Positions 21,548 through 29,415 of a DNA stretch of 33,581 nucleotides are shown here, piece by piece; position 1 is the stretch's first letter; each line of letters starts with the position of its first letter. Both the position numbers and the translations under genes were made by a program. A model generated the notes under the pieces. The model did no database searches. It was given only the letters and a program-made list of their open reading frames with translations, and was not told the origin of the DNA. Source of the DNA: Gemmatimonadetes bacterium SCN 70-22 (GTDB lineage: Bacteria; Gemmatimonadota; Gemmatimonadetes; Gemmatimonadales; Gemmatimonadaceae); the NCBI GenBank assembly GCA_001724275.1, contig MEDZ01000038.1, forward strand, positions 1 to 33,581. The letters are read 5' to 3'.

Positions 21548-22153
21548 TCAGCGGGCCCGCCCTTCCCTGGCGAGGTATGGTCGCGGGTTCAACGGGTCGC
21601 CATCCCACCAGCGTCCGTTCCCCTTGTACAACAGCACCTGGAAATGGAGATGCGGCGTGTTGGGCGGCGCATTCCCCGTCGTACCAACGTAGCCGATCAC
21701 GTCCCCGGGCTGCAGCGCCTGCCCCTCCGCCAATCCCTTGGCGTAGCGGTCGAGGTGCGCGTAGTAGTACACGAAACGCTCGTCGGCGTCGAGCACGTAC
21801 ACCGTGAGTCCGCCAAGGGTGTTCGACCGCACCTTCCACACCTTCCCCGCGCCGGCGCTCACCACCGGCGTCCCGCGCGGCGCCATGATGTCGAGCGCCG
21901 AGTGGATGCGCTGCCCGCGCCTGGCGGTGAAGGTGTCGGCGACGCGCTCGGGGGCGACCCCCGCCACCGGGACCATGAGGCGCTTGGACGCGAGCAGGCG
22001 CGCCACCTCGCCCGCGGGCACCCCCGCCGTCGCCGGGTTCGCCGGGATCGGGAGCTCCATCGGGTCGGGAGCCGGGTCGGCCGGCCCCGGGAGCGGCCTC
22101 AGCCCGGGCGAACAGGCGGCGAGCAGGAGCGCAGCCAGGGAGAGGGGGACCAT
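21548..22153 (-). CDS. M23-family (LytM) peptidase lipoprotein
   Basis: 201 residues from ATG 22153, preceded by a G-rich ribosome-binding-like tract. The hydrophobic N-terminus ends in the lipobox LLAAC, so it should be a lipoprotein. A Pro-rich linker follows (about 25-60), then the LytM domain: His and Asp of GQRIHSALDIMAP, TPVVSAGAGKV, YAHLDRYAKGLAEGQALQPGDVIGYVG, and the HxH motif in TPHLHFQV. All zinc ligands (HxxxD and HxH) are present, so it is probably an active endopeptidase that cuts peptidoglycan cross-links. The frame is open upstream, but that part has no conserved sequence. Confidence 0.92.
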   Translation of the reverse strand: MVPLSLAALLLAACSPGLRPLPGPADPAPDPMELPIPANPATAGVPAGEVARLLASKRLMVPVAGVAPERVADTFTARRGQRIHSALDIMAPRGTPVVSAGAGKVWKVRSNTLGGLTVYVLDADERFVYYYAHLDRYAKGLAEGQALQPGDVIGYVGTTGNAPPNTPHLHFQVLLYKGNGRWWDGDPLNPRPYLAREGRAR

Positions 22154-22394
22154 CGCCCCCCGACCCCTTCCGACGGCAGCGGCAGGCGAGTCGCCCGGCG
22201 TCCGGCGCGGCGTATGCTGTCCCAAACCACGGCCAGCGGACCGTCCCACCGCCGGGACAGGGGCCGCACCCGCCACCGTGTCCTCCACTGGGATGGGACG
22301 GGGAAAGGGGAACGGCACGGTTCGTTCGTAGGGTGGACGATGCACCTGCCGGATTCGCTCTCCACGGCATCGCCACGTCACTCGGAGGAGTTCC

Positions 22395-22901
22395 ATGCCC
22401 CTCGCTCGTTCGTCGCCCGTTCGTCGCTCGCTGGTACGCGTCTTCACTCCCCTGCTCCTCGTCACGTTGGCGCTCGCCTCATCGGCGTGCACCGTCATCA
22501 CCGGGATCGACGACGACTGGGGCCTGGAGCAACGCGACCTCGATCGCGCGCGGCGCACCTGGTCCGCCAACTTCATCGACGACTACGAGTACGTCGTGCG
22601 CCGCGACTGCTTCTGCACCCTGGGCGGCGTCGCCGTCCGCATCGTGGTCCAGAACCACCAGGTCATCTCCCGCGAGATCGACGGGTCGTTCACCCCCGTT
22701 CCCTCGTCGCTCGCCTACCTCTACCCGACCGTCGACGGGCTCTTCGCCATCATCCAGGATGCGCTCGACCGTCGCGCGGACCGCGTCGATGCCAGCTACG
22801 ACCGCGCCTACGGCTTCCCGACCGACTTCTACATCGACTACAACCGGCGGATCGCCGACGACGAGGAAGGATACACCCTCATCCGCTTTCGTGCGCTGTA
22901 G
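22395..22901 (+). CDS. DUF6174-like lipoprotein
   Basis: 168 residues. Strong ribosome-binding site CGGAGGAG six bases before ATG 22395. A basic N-region, hydrophobic core and lipobox-like ASSAC (residues about 20-32) mark it as a lipoprotein. The mature domain has the pattern W-x-x-N-x-x-DDYEYVVRRDCFC, then a V-x-V-x-x-x-x-VISREID strand pair and TVDGLFAIIQDAL, which resembles DUF6174, a small exported domain of unknown function with a conserved Cys-x-Cys. It ends with YDRAYGFPTDFYIDYN, also typical. It is divergent from the M23 gene across a 241-base gap in which I see no clear promoter. Confidence 0.85.
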   Translation: MPLARSSPVRRSLVRVFTPLLLVTLALASSACTVITGIDDDWGLEQRDLDRARRTWSANFIDDYEYVVRRDCFCTLGGVAVRIVVQNHQVISREIDGSFTPVPSSLAYLYPTVDGLFAIIQDALDRRADRVDASYDRAYGFPTDFYIDYNRRIADDEEGYTLIRFRAL

Positions 22902-22916
22902 CGCCCTCGCCGCCGC

Positions 22917-24005
22917 CTAACGTTCCCAGGAGAAGCCGGCCGCCAGCCGCTCGAAGCGTCCGGCGTCGGTGAGCCTCAGGATCACCGTGCCGCCCCCGCG
23001 CGGGGTCCAGGCGCGGGCGGCGAGGTCGTCGACGCCGTCGCCGTCCGCATCCAGGGCGTGCAGGGCCTCGTGGGCGCGGAAGCGCAGGTCGCGCACCGGG
23101 GCCCCCTGCACGGTGGAATCGCCCACCAGGAGGACGCGCTCGCGCACCCACTCGTAGTCGCCGGCGTACAAGGTGACGATCACCGCCCCGCGCCACCGGG
23201 CAAAGCACCCCGCCGCCACGCTGCGCCTGGCCCTGAGCGCCCCCTTGAGGCGGGGGTAGATGGGCTGGTCTGGCGACGAGCGCAGCGAGTCCTCGGCCAG
23301 CCTGGCCAGCTGCGCCATGCGGTCCAGGAGGGCGCGGTCCGGCGTGCGGTCGCACGCCGCCGGGGCGGTAGAGCCCGGGGCCGACACGCGCTGTGCGGAG
23401 ACGACCAGCGGATCGGTCGCGCGGGCGATGGAGTCCACCAGCGGCGACACCTCGAGCGTTGCCACGATGCGTCCGTTCCACGTGTCGAAGCCGCTCACCG
23501 TGGCATCGTCGCTCCCCCACGCCCCGCGCAGGCGGAAGCGGGTCCCGACGGGGACGGGCGACCTCGCCGCGGCGGCGGTGCGAAAGGCGGCCAGCCGCGT
23601 GGGATCCTTCTTGAGGTCGATGTCGAGACGCCCCAGGTCCACGAGCAGCCGCCTGGCGCGTCCCGCCGCCGCAAACCACTCTTGCCCCAGGGGGACGAAG
23701 ACGAGACGTTGTGCGATGGTGTCGGCGAGCGGCGCCAGCCGCGGCACCTCCCGTGCCTGGGGGGAGCCGGGCGACGCCGCAACCGCCGTGTCCTCCGCCA
23801 CCGCCGTCGAGTCGACGCCTGCCGGCGTCGGAGGTGCGATCGCGGAGACGGAATCGCCGACGCCCTGGCGTGCGGACGGGTCGGCATCCCCGGCCGGGGC
23901 GCAGGCGGCGAGCGTGAGGGCGAGCACTCCGGCCAGGCCGGTGCCTAACGCGTAGGGAAGGACTCTCACGACTGGGCGGCGCGACGGCTCCGGAGGGGGC
24001 ATCAC
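22917..24005 (-). CDS. Predicted lipoprotein of unknown function with an EF-hand-like loop
   Basis: 362 residues. The start is taken as GTG 24005, with ATG directly following as an alternative. TAAGTT lies six bases upstream, suggesting a leaderless transcript. N-terminal hydrophobic core with lipobox LAAC near residue 35, then a Ser/Ala/Thr/Pro-rich spacer to about residue 90. The remainder is a mixed-fold region with two Cys (ACDRTP and GCFARW). Near the C-terminus ALDADGDGVDDLA matches the DxDGDGxxD calcium-binding loop also found in FG-GAP/VCBS-type repeats. No enzyme signature is recognisable. The stop TAG lies within a CCTAACG word (22916-22922). Confidence 0.75.
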   Translation of the reverse strand: MMPPPEPSRRPVVRVLPYALGTGLAGVLALTLAACAPAGDADPSARQGVGDSVSAIAPPTPAGVDSTAVAEDTAVAASPGSPQAREVPRLAPLADTIAQRLVFVPLGQEWFAAAGRARRLLVDLGRLDIDLKKDPTRLAAFRTAAAARSPVPVGTRFRLRGAWGSDDATVSGFDTWNGRIVATLEVSPLVDSIARATDPLVVSAQRVSAPGSTAPAACDRTPDRALLDRMAQLARLAEDSLRSSPDQPIYPRLKGALRARRSVAAGCFARWRGAVIVTLYAGDYEWVRERVLLVGDSTVQGAPVRDLRFRAHEALHALDADGDGVDDLAARAWTPRGGGTVILRLTDAGRFERLAAGFSWER

Positions 24006-24011
24006 GCCGGG

Positions 24012-24040
24012 AACTTAGCGCCCTCCGCTCCCCACTGAAA
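24012..24040 (-). promoter_or_regulatory. Promoter TTTCAG-17-TAAGTT for a leaderless lipoprotein mRNA
   Basis: On the - strand, -10 TAAGTT occupies 24017 to 24012 and -35-like TTTCAG occupies 24040 to 24035, with a 17-base spacer. The -10 ends six bases before GTG 24005, so the transcript should start at the initiation codon. Confidence 0.5.
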
Positions 24041-24053
24041 CTCCACGCGCCGC

Positions 24054-25034
24054 ATGTCGCCGTTCCAGTATCGCCGCCCCGGCTCCCTCGCAGAAGCGAC
24101 CTCGCTCCTCCGCCTCCCCGGGGCGTACCCGCTCGGCGGGGGGACCGACCTCCTCCCGCTGCAACGGGATGCGCTCGCATCGCCGGCGCTCGTCGTCGAC
24201 GTGCGGCGGCTCCCCGGGGCCGCGCAGGTGCAATGGCTCGCCGACGGGGGAGTGCGGATCGGTGCGGCGGCGCGCCTGGCGCACCTGTCCCGCAACGCGG
24301 CGTTGCGCAGTGCCGTTCCGCTCCTGGCCGAGAGCTGCGCCGCCGTGGGCGGGGAGGCGCTGCGCCACATGGGGACGCTGGGCGGGAACCTGTGCCAGCG
24401 AGTGCGCTGCTGGTACTTCCGCAGCGGGCTCTCGTGCCACAAGAACGGGGGCGACCGCTGCCGGGCGGCGGTGGGGGAGAACCAGTACCACGCCATCTTC
24501 GGGAGCGGCCCCTGCGTGGCGGTACACCCATCGGACCCGGCGGTGGCGCTCACCGCCCTGGAGGCGGTCGTGCACGTGGCGGGAGGCGAGGGAGAGCGCG
24601 AGGTCGCCATCGCGGACTTCTACGCCCGGGCCCACCTCCCCGGGGACCGCGAGACGGTACTTGCACCTGGCGAGATGGTCACCGCAGTGACCATCCCGGC
24701 GGCCTCCTGCGGCGGGGTGCAGCACTTCGAGAAGGTGACGCAGCGCGCGGCCTTCGACTTCGCCCTGGTGTCGGTGGCGGCCCTCCGGCGCACCGACGGC
24801 GAGGTGCGCCTGGTGCTGGGAGGGGTGGCGTCGCACCCGTGGCGGGTGACCGACTCCATCGAGGAGGACGTCGGCTCCGGGGGGTTGAGCGACGACGACG
24901 TCGAGACGCTGGCGCAGCGGGCGTTGTACGATGCGGCGCCGCTGGCGCACAACGGATACAAGGTGGACATCGCGGCGGCGGTGCTGCAACGGGCGATGCG
25001 GGTCCTTTTGCAGGGAGACGGCGCGCCCGCTTAG
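24054..25034 (+). CDS. FAD/4Fe-4S subunit of a PaoABC-type molybdenum hydroxylase
   Basis: 326 residues. FAD-binding signatures of the CO-dehydrogenase flavoprotein family: LGGGTDLLP (27-35) and MGTLGGNL (106-113). Between them and the rest is a loop with four cysteines, Cys114-x4-Cys119-x8-Cys128-x7-Cys136, in the sequence RCWYFRSG/CHKNGGDRC, followed by GENQYHAIFG. This Cys loop is characteristic of PaoB/YagS-type and 4-hydroxybenzoyl-CoA-reductase-like subunits that carry an extra [4Fe-4S] cluster. It fits the 2Fe-2S and Mo subunits at 17253-20224, but is 3.8 kb away with five genes between, on its own transcript. No ribosome-binding site is evident before ATG 24054. Confidence 0.93.
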   Translation: MSPFQYRRPGSLAEATSLLRLPGAYPLGGGTDLLPLQRDALASPALVVDVRRLPGAAQVQWLADGGVRIGAAARLAHLSRNAALRSAVPLLAESCAAVGGEALRHMGTLGGNLCQRVRCWYFRSGLSCHKNGGDRCRAAVGENQYHAIFGSGPCVAVHPSDPAVALTALEAVVHVAGGEGEREVAIADFYARAHLPGDRETVLAPGEMVTAVTIPAASCGGVQHFEKVTQRAAFDFALVSVAALRRTDGEVRLVLGGVASHPWRVTDSIEEDVGSGGLSDDDVETLAQRALYDAAPLAHNGYKVDIAAAVLQRAMRVLLQGDGAPA

Positions 25035-25037
25035 CTT
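25008..25037 (+). promoter_or_regulatory. Promoter TTGCAG-18-TAGCTT for the ABC permease gene
   Basis: -35 TTGCAG (25008-25013), 18-base spacer, -10 TAGCTT (25032-25037), overlapping the stop codon of the FAD subunit. Transcription from about 25044 would give a leader of roughly 40 bases ending in GGGAG before ATG 25086. Confidence 0.5.
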
Positions 25038-25085
25038 GAGCCGGCATCCGCGGTTTGGACGGTGCACTCACACACACGGGAGTCC

Positions 25086-26372
25086 ATGCGAGTTCTCTGG
25101 GCGGTCGTCAAGCGGGAGTATCTCGAGCGCGTGCGGACGCGGTGGTTCCTGGTGGCCACGCTGTTCGGCCCGTTCCTCTTCGCGGCGCTGATGTTCCTCC
25201 CCGCCTACATGGGGCAGCGGACCAAGGCGTCGGACGACGTGAGCCGGATCCGCATCCTCGACGCCACGGGGACGAACCTCGGGGAGCTGGTCGCATTCGA
25301 CCTGGGTGGCGGCATCACCGGTGACCCGTCGGCCACCCGGGTGGTGCGGGTCACGGAGGCGGGGCTCGCCGCCGCCGAGTCGACCGCGACCGCCGACGTG
25401 GCCGCTCGTCGCCTCAAGGGGTACCTCGTCTTTCCGTCGCGCCTCCTGGTGGAGGGGGGCGCCCGCTATGCAGGGGTCAACGCGACGGCGCTGGCCGACA
25501 TGGACTTCCTGCGCGGGGTGGTGCAGCGCCGGGTGCTGGCCGCACAGCTGCAAGCCGAGGGGGTCAGCGAGGCGTCGGCCGAGCGCATCACGCGAACGCG
25601 CGTGCAGCTCAAGGCCGACCGGATCACGGCGAGCGGGCGGGCCGGGTCGGGTCGACTGTCGCTCGTGTTCGCCATCGGCGTGGCCATGCTCCTGTACATG
25701 ACGATCCTCCTGTACGGGCAGAACGTGCTGCGCAGCGTGATCGAGGAGAAGACGACGCGTGTCGCCGAGGTGATCGTGGCCAGCGTGCGCCCGGCGACGC
25801 TGTTGGCGGGGAAGGTGCTGGGGGTGGGGGCGGTGGGGCTCACGCAGATGGTCATCTGGCTCGCGGCATCGCTGCTGCTGGCGCGGTATCGCGGGGGCCT
25901 CCTGCGGGCGCTTGGGCTCGCGGCGTCGCCGATCCAGCTCCCCGAGATCGGGGTGGGGATGGCGGTCGTTCTCCTGCTGTACTTCCTGCTGGGGTACATC
26001 CTCTATTCATCGCTCTTTGCCGCAGTGGGTGCGATGACGACCAGCGAGGCCGAGGCACAGCAGGCGCAAATGCCCATCGTCCTGCTGCTGGTGGCCGGCG
26101 TCATGTTCCTGCAGCCAGTGCTTGGGGCTCCGGACGGGAGGTTGGCGCAGATGCTGGCGTGGATACCATTCACGGCGCCCATCATGATGCCGCTGCGGAT
26201 GAGTGCCGCCGAGGTGGCGCCGTGGGACATCGCGCTGTCCATCGTCACGCTCATGGCGGCGTGCTACATCGCCGTGTACCTGGCGGCGCGGATCTATCGC
26301 ACGGGGATCCTGATGTACGGCAAGCGGGCGACGCTGCGCGAGGTGGCGCAGTGGCTGAAGCGGGCGGGGTGA
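25086..26372 (+). CDS. ABC-2 family transporter permease, NatB-like
   Basis: 428 residues. ATG 25086 has GGGAG at a good distance. Architecture: cytoplasmic start REYLERVRTRWFL, transmembrane helix 1 (about 20-43), a large extracytoplasmic domain (about 44-195), then about five helices from residue 197 onward. The conserved segment VIEEKTTRVAEVIVASVRPATLLAGKVLG after helix 2 is diagnostic of NatB/YhaP-type permeases, which export Na+ or other substrates with an ATPase partner. No ATPase gene is next to it in this window, so it is either an orphan or its partner is elsewhere. The downstream gene follows after 19 bases but is unrelated. Confidence 0.9.
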   Translation: MRVLWAVVKREYLERVRTRWFLVATLFGPFLFAALMFLPAYMGQRTKASDDVSRIRILDATGTNLGELVAFDLGGGITGDPSATRVVRVTEAGLAAAESTATADVAARRLKGYLVFPSRLLVEGGARYAGVNATALADMDFLRGVVQRRVLAAQLQAEGVSEASAERITRTRVQLKADRITASGRAGSGRLSLVFAIGVAMLLYMTILLYGQNVLRSVIEEKTTRVAEVIVASVRPATLLAGKVLGVGAVGLTQMVIWLAASLLLARYRGGLLRALGLAASPIQLPEIGVGMAVVLLLYFLLGYILYSSLFAAVGAMTTSEAEAQQAQMPIVLLLVAGVMFLQPVLGAPDGRLAQMLAWIPFTAPIMMPLRMSAAEVAPWDIALSIVTLMAACYIAVYLAARIYRTGILMYGKRATLREVAQWLKRAG

Positions 26373-26391
26373 GGGCGACGAGGATACGGGC

Positions 26392-27432
26392 TTGAGCGTT
26401 CAACCGACGTCGAGAGCACCTGACACATCGATCAGGCTCCCACTGGCGATTCTCGTGGCGGCGCTCGCGGTGCTCTATGTCCATTTTGTGGCCAGCCGCC
26501 AACCCCACTTCCAGTCCGATTTCGACCAAATCTGGTATGGGGCACGAGCCCTTCGACTCGGCCAAGACCCATACTCCGTCATCGGGCCGGGGCGCGAGTG
26601 GGGCGACTGGCCATGGCCGCTGTACTATCCCCTCCCCGCCCTCCTCCCGGCGCTGCCCCTCTCGTACCTCGACGTCATCACGGCGCGCGCGATATTCGCC
26701 TCGGTGTCGGCCGGCTGCTTCACGTTTCTCGTATCGCGAAACGGCTACTCGCACCTGGCGGCGCTGCTGAGCGCCTCGCTACTCTTCGCGGTTTCGTTCG
26801 TCCAATTCGCTCCACTGCTCGCGTGTGCCGCAATGTCACCGGCGTTCGGTTGGGTGGTCAGTTGCAAGCCCAATATGGGACTAGCAGTGCTGTCGACGGC
26901 GCGCTCGAACAAGTGGCTGGCGGTTTCGGTTGCTCTCTCCGTCGCACTGGTATTGGGATCCTTCGCGCTCCAGCCGACGTGGCCCATGCGATGGTTGGAG
27001 GCAATCCGAGGGGGCGAACACTTCACGCCGTACGCGTTGCGACCCGGCGGCGCGCTCCTCCTCCTCGCCCTCATGCGCTGGCGTCGCCCCGAGGCCCGCT
27101 GGCTGGCAGCGCTATCGGTCATGCCAGGAACACCGGGCGTCCAGGAGGCGCTGATCCTCTTCACGGTGCCACAGTCACTTAGGAGCATTCTCCTGCTGGC
27201 GATCGGCACACACTTCGCCAACTTCTGGGTGCGTCCCCTCGATCAATTCTCGACCTGGATGGACTACGTGAACACCGGCGCGATGGCACTCCTGGCATTC
27301 GTCTATCTTCCGTCGTTGATCGCGATCCTGCGGAGACCGAACGAGGGAGAGGCGCCCGAATGGCTTGAGGTAGCCATGCTGCGCATCGGCGCGGGCCTGG
27401 CGCGCGCGCGCTCGAGGCTGGCGAGCAGCTGA
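26392..27432 (+). CDS. Short GT-C-like (GT87-type) polytopic membrane protein, paralogue B
   Basis: 346 residues, starting at TTG 26392 with GAGGA upstream; no other start precedes the first helix. After the first hydrophobic segment comes the family signature SDFDQIWYGARALRLGQDPY (42-61), then WPWPLYYPLPALL, CKPNMGLAV, PTWPMRWLEAIRGG, ALMRWRRPEARW and a C-terminal LRRPNEGE. Acidic residues in the first loop suggest a GT-C active site using a polyprenyl-phosphate sugar. It looks less GC-biased than its neighbours, with AT-rich codons throughout, a sign of separate origin. It converges on the UbiA gene with a 31-base gap without a recognisable terminator. Specificity unknown. Confidence 0.78.
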   Translation: MSVQPTSRAPDTSIRLPLAILVAALAVLYVHFVASRQPHFQSDFDQIWYGARALRLGQDPYSVIGPGREWGDWPWPLYYPLPALLPALPLSYLDVITARAIFASVSAGCFTFLVSRNGYSHLAALLSASLLFAVSFVQFAPLLACAAMSPAFGWVVSCKPNMGLAVLSTARSNKWLAVSVALSVALVLGSFALQPTWPMRWLEAIRGGEHFTPYALRPGGALLLLALMRWRRPEARWLAALSVMPGTPGVQEALILFTVPQSLRSILLLAIGTHFANFWVRPLDQFSTWMDYVNTGAMALLAFVYLPSLIAILRRPNEGEAPEWLEVAMLRIGAGLARARSRLASS

Positions 27433-27463
27433 CACGCTCATTGCCTGCATCTCGGGCTTCTGA

Positions 27464-28441
27464 CTAGGGGCGGCCTTCGAGCTGCGTCGGCGCCGTCGGC
27501 ATGAAGAATCGATGCATGGCCGGGAGGTCGACGTACAGCAGCGCGGCCATCAGCACCGTCGTCCCCACCACGGCCGCCATCAGCCCGCGCTCGCGATACA
27601 GGCGCTCCGGCTGCTGGGCGGCGCTGTGCGGGCGGAGCGCCACGCGCAGGTACATCGCCATGACCAGCGCCACCATGGGGAAGGCGAGGATCAACTCCAT
27701 CCGGTAGCGCATGCAGAAGGCCCCGAAGAAGAGCATCGACGCCGCCGCGTAGAACATCACGGAGACGATGAGCCGGTCGGCAGTGTACCAGGCGAACGAC
27801 TTCCGATAGGCGGCCGCGCGCGCCGGGTCGTCGATGTTGCGGAACTCGGCGAAGCGCTTGAGCGCCATGAAGTAGCACCCGATCATCCAGTAGCTCAGGA
27901 GGAGCGAGACCGGAGGGAGCGTCTCGCTGGTGACGATGAACCATCCCGCCATCATCCGCAGCGGGTTGTTCACCGCCTCCGAGACCACGTCGAGGACCGG
28001 CTTGTCCTTGGTACGGATGGGCGGAATGTTGTACAGGCAGGCCATCACCCAGAGCATGCCTAACGTCGCCATGAAGAAGGGCGACACCGTCCACGCGATC
28101 GCCATCCCCGCGAGGAACAGGACGAGCCACTGCGCGTAGCCGATGGCGACGTTCACCTCCCCCGCGGGCACCGGGCGGGTGTGCTTGGTGGGGTGGAGGC
28201 GGTCGTACGGGGCGTCGAGCAGCTCGTTGAGCGTGTAGTAGCTGGAGGCGATGGTACAAATGGCGAGTGCGCCCACCAGGGTGCGGATGACGAGGGCGCG
28301 CCCGTCGACGACGGGGATCGTTCCGATGGCGACGACGATCCCGGGGATGACGAAGACGTTCTTGAACCAGTGGTCGGGGCGCGCGATCTCGAGGTGGGCG
28401 CGCAGGCGCGTCCGGAGGAGCGCGCCCTCAGGCGACGACAT
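27464..28441 (-). CDS. UbiA-family prenyltransferase resembling decaprenyl-phosphate phosphoribosyltransferase
   Basis: 325 residues, about eight to nine helices. ATG 28441 lies inside the end of the GT2 gene (14-base overlap). The N-terminus IARPDHWFKNVFVIPG and the motif Asn72-x3-Asp76-x3-Asp80 followed by HPTKHTRPVPAG match the mycobacterial DPPR synthase branch (HPTK-x-x-RP) better than quinone-type UbiA enzymes. A second signature, KDKPVLDVVSEAVNNPLRMMAGW, and KRFAEFRN also agree with that branch. Known members transfer 5-phosphoribose from PRPP to decaprenyl phosphate, the first step toward lipid-linked ribose or arabinose. Coupling to a polyprenyl-phosphate GT2 supports a role in making a lipid-linked sugar. 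The exact substrate is inferred. Confidence 0.88.
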   Translation of the reverse strand: MSSPEGALLRTRLRAHLEIARPDHWFKNVFVIPGIVVAIGTIPVVDGRALVIRTLVGALAICTIASSYYTLNELLDAPYDRLHPTKHTRPVPAGEVNVAIGYAQWLVLFLAGMAIAWTVSPFFMATLGMLWVMACLYNIPPIRTKDKPVLDVVSEAVNNPLRMMAGWFIVTSETLPPVSLLLSYWMIGCYFMALKRFAEFRNIDDPARAAAYRKSFAWYTADRLIVSVMFYAAASMLFFGAFCMRYRMELILAFPMVALVMAMYLRVALRPHSAAQQPERLYRERGLMAAVVGTTVLMAALLYVDLPAMHRFFMPTAPTQLEGRP

Positions 28442-29246
28442 GCTGCCCGTCCGTGCGGGAGATGGCGGCGCCGGACGTTGCTCGGGCGCGGACCTCCTCG
28501 AATTCGCGCTGCCTGATCGCTTCGAGCCGGTCGCTCGCGTACACCCCCCGTAGCTGGTTGGCCTTGATGCGGAATACGTCGACGAAGCCGCGGGCCGCAT
28601 CGCGCCACAGGCGCACCGACGACGTCTCGTTGTTCCGCAGCTGCACCGGAATGCGGTGGACGTCGAGCTTGTGCTTGAGCGCCAGGTAGATCAGTTCGAC
28701 GTCGAAGGCGAACCGGTCCAGGCGCTGCAGCCGGAACAGCTCGTCGGCCACGTCGCCCCGCACCCCCTTGAGCCCACACTGCGTGTCGAAGAAGCCGCCG
28801 GTCACCATGGTCCCCACGAAGGTGGTGAAGATCGCCGACGCCGCCTTTCGGGCGGGAGTGAGCTCGGCGATGTAGCGGGACTCGGGGAGCGAGCGATCGC
28901 CGATGACGACGTGAAAGCCGCGCTCGCGTATGATGGCGGAGATGGTGGGGATGAGGTCGAGGTCGTAGGGGAGGTCGACGTCGGTGAAGATGCGGACATC
29001 TCCGGTGGCGGCGAGCATTCCCGCTCGGACGGCGGCCCCCTTGCCGTGGTTGTGCGGAAGCGTGAGCAGGCGAACGCCCGGCAGGTCGTCGAAGGGAGCA
29101 ACCGGAAAGTCCCCTCCGCCGTCGTCGACCACGATCAGTTCCCAGGAATGTGGAAACTCCGCGAAATACGCCGACAACTGCTCCGCCGACCGACGCGCCA
29201 ACGCCGCCGCACGGAAGCAAGGGAGAATGACTGAGAGTTCGGGCAT
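28428..29246 (-). CDS. GT2 polyprenyl-phosphate glycosyltransferase, DPM1/ALG5-like
   Basis: 272 residues, cytoplasmic, no C-terminal membrane helices. GT-A fold motifs: SVILPCFR (5-12), IVVDDGGGD (38-46), NHGKGAAVRAGMLAATGD (66-83), the metal-binding DVD at 89-91 within FTDVDLPYD, GDRSLPESRY, DTQCGLKG and FAFDVELIYLA. This pattern is typical of dolichyl/undecaprenyl-phosphate mannose or glucose synthases. It would load a sugar onto polyprenyl phosphate at the inner face of the membrane for use by the GT-C enzymes encoded nearby. It overlaps UbiA by 14 bases and is divergent from the GT39-like operon across 169 bases in which no clear promoter is visible. Confidence 0.93.
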   Translation of the reverse strand: MPELSVILPCFRAAALARRSAEQLSAYFAEFPHSWELIVVDDGGGDFPVAPFDDLPGVRLLTLPHNHGKGAAVRAGMLAATGDVRIFTDVDLPYDLDLIPTISAIIRERGFHVVIGDRSLPESRYIAELTPARKAASAIFTTFVGTMVTGGFFDTQCGLKGVRGDVADELFRLQRLDRFAFDVELIYLALKHKLDVHRIPVQLRNNETSSVRLWRDAARGFVDVFRIKANQLRGVYASDRLEAIRQREFEEVRARATSGAAISRTDGQHVVA

Positions 29247-29415
29247 CTCGGGGCTGTTCCTCTCCCCTTTCCAGGACGTGGATCAGCGTGGACGCGCCCC
29301 TCGTCGAGTGCAAGCCGGGTGCCGCTCCGGCCCACTCCCCGCCATGTCGGGACGACAGACAAGCTGGCCCCTCGGCGACTGATTTGTCGATCCCCGGGAT
29401 GGATCACAACCTGCG

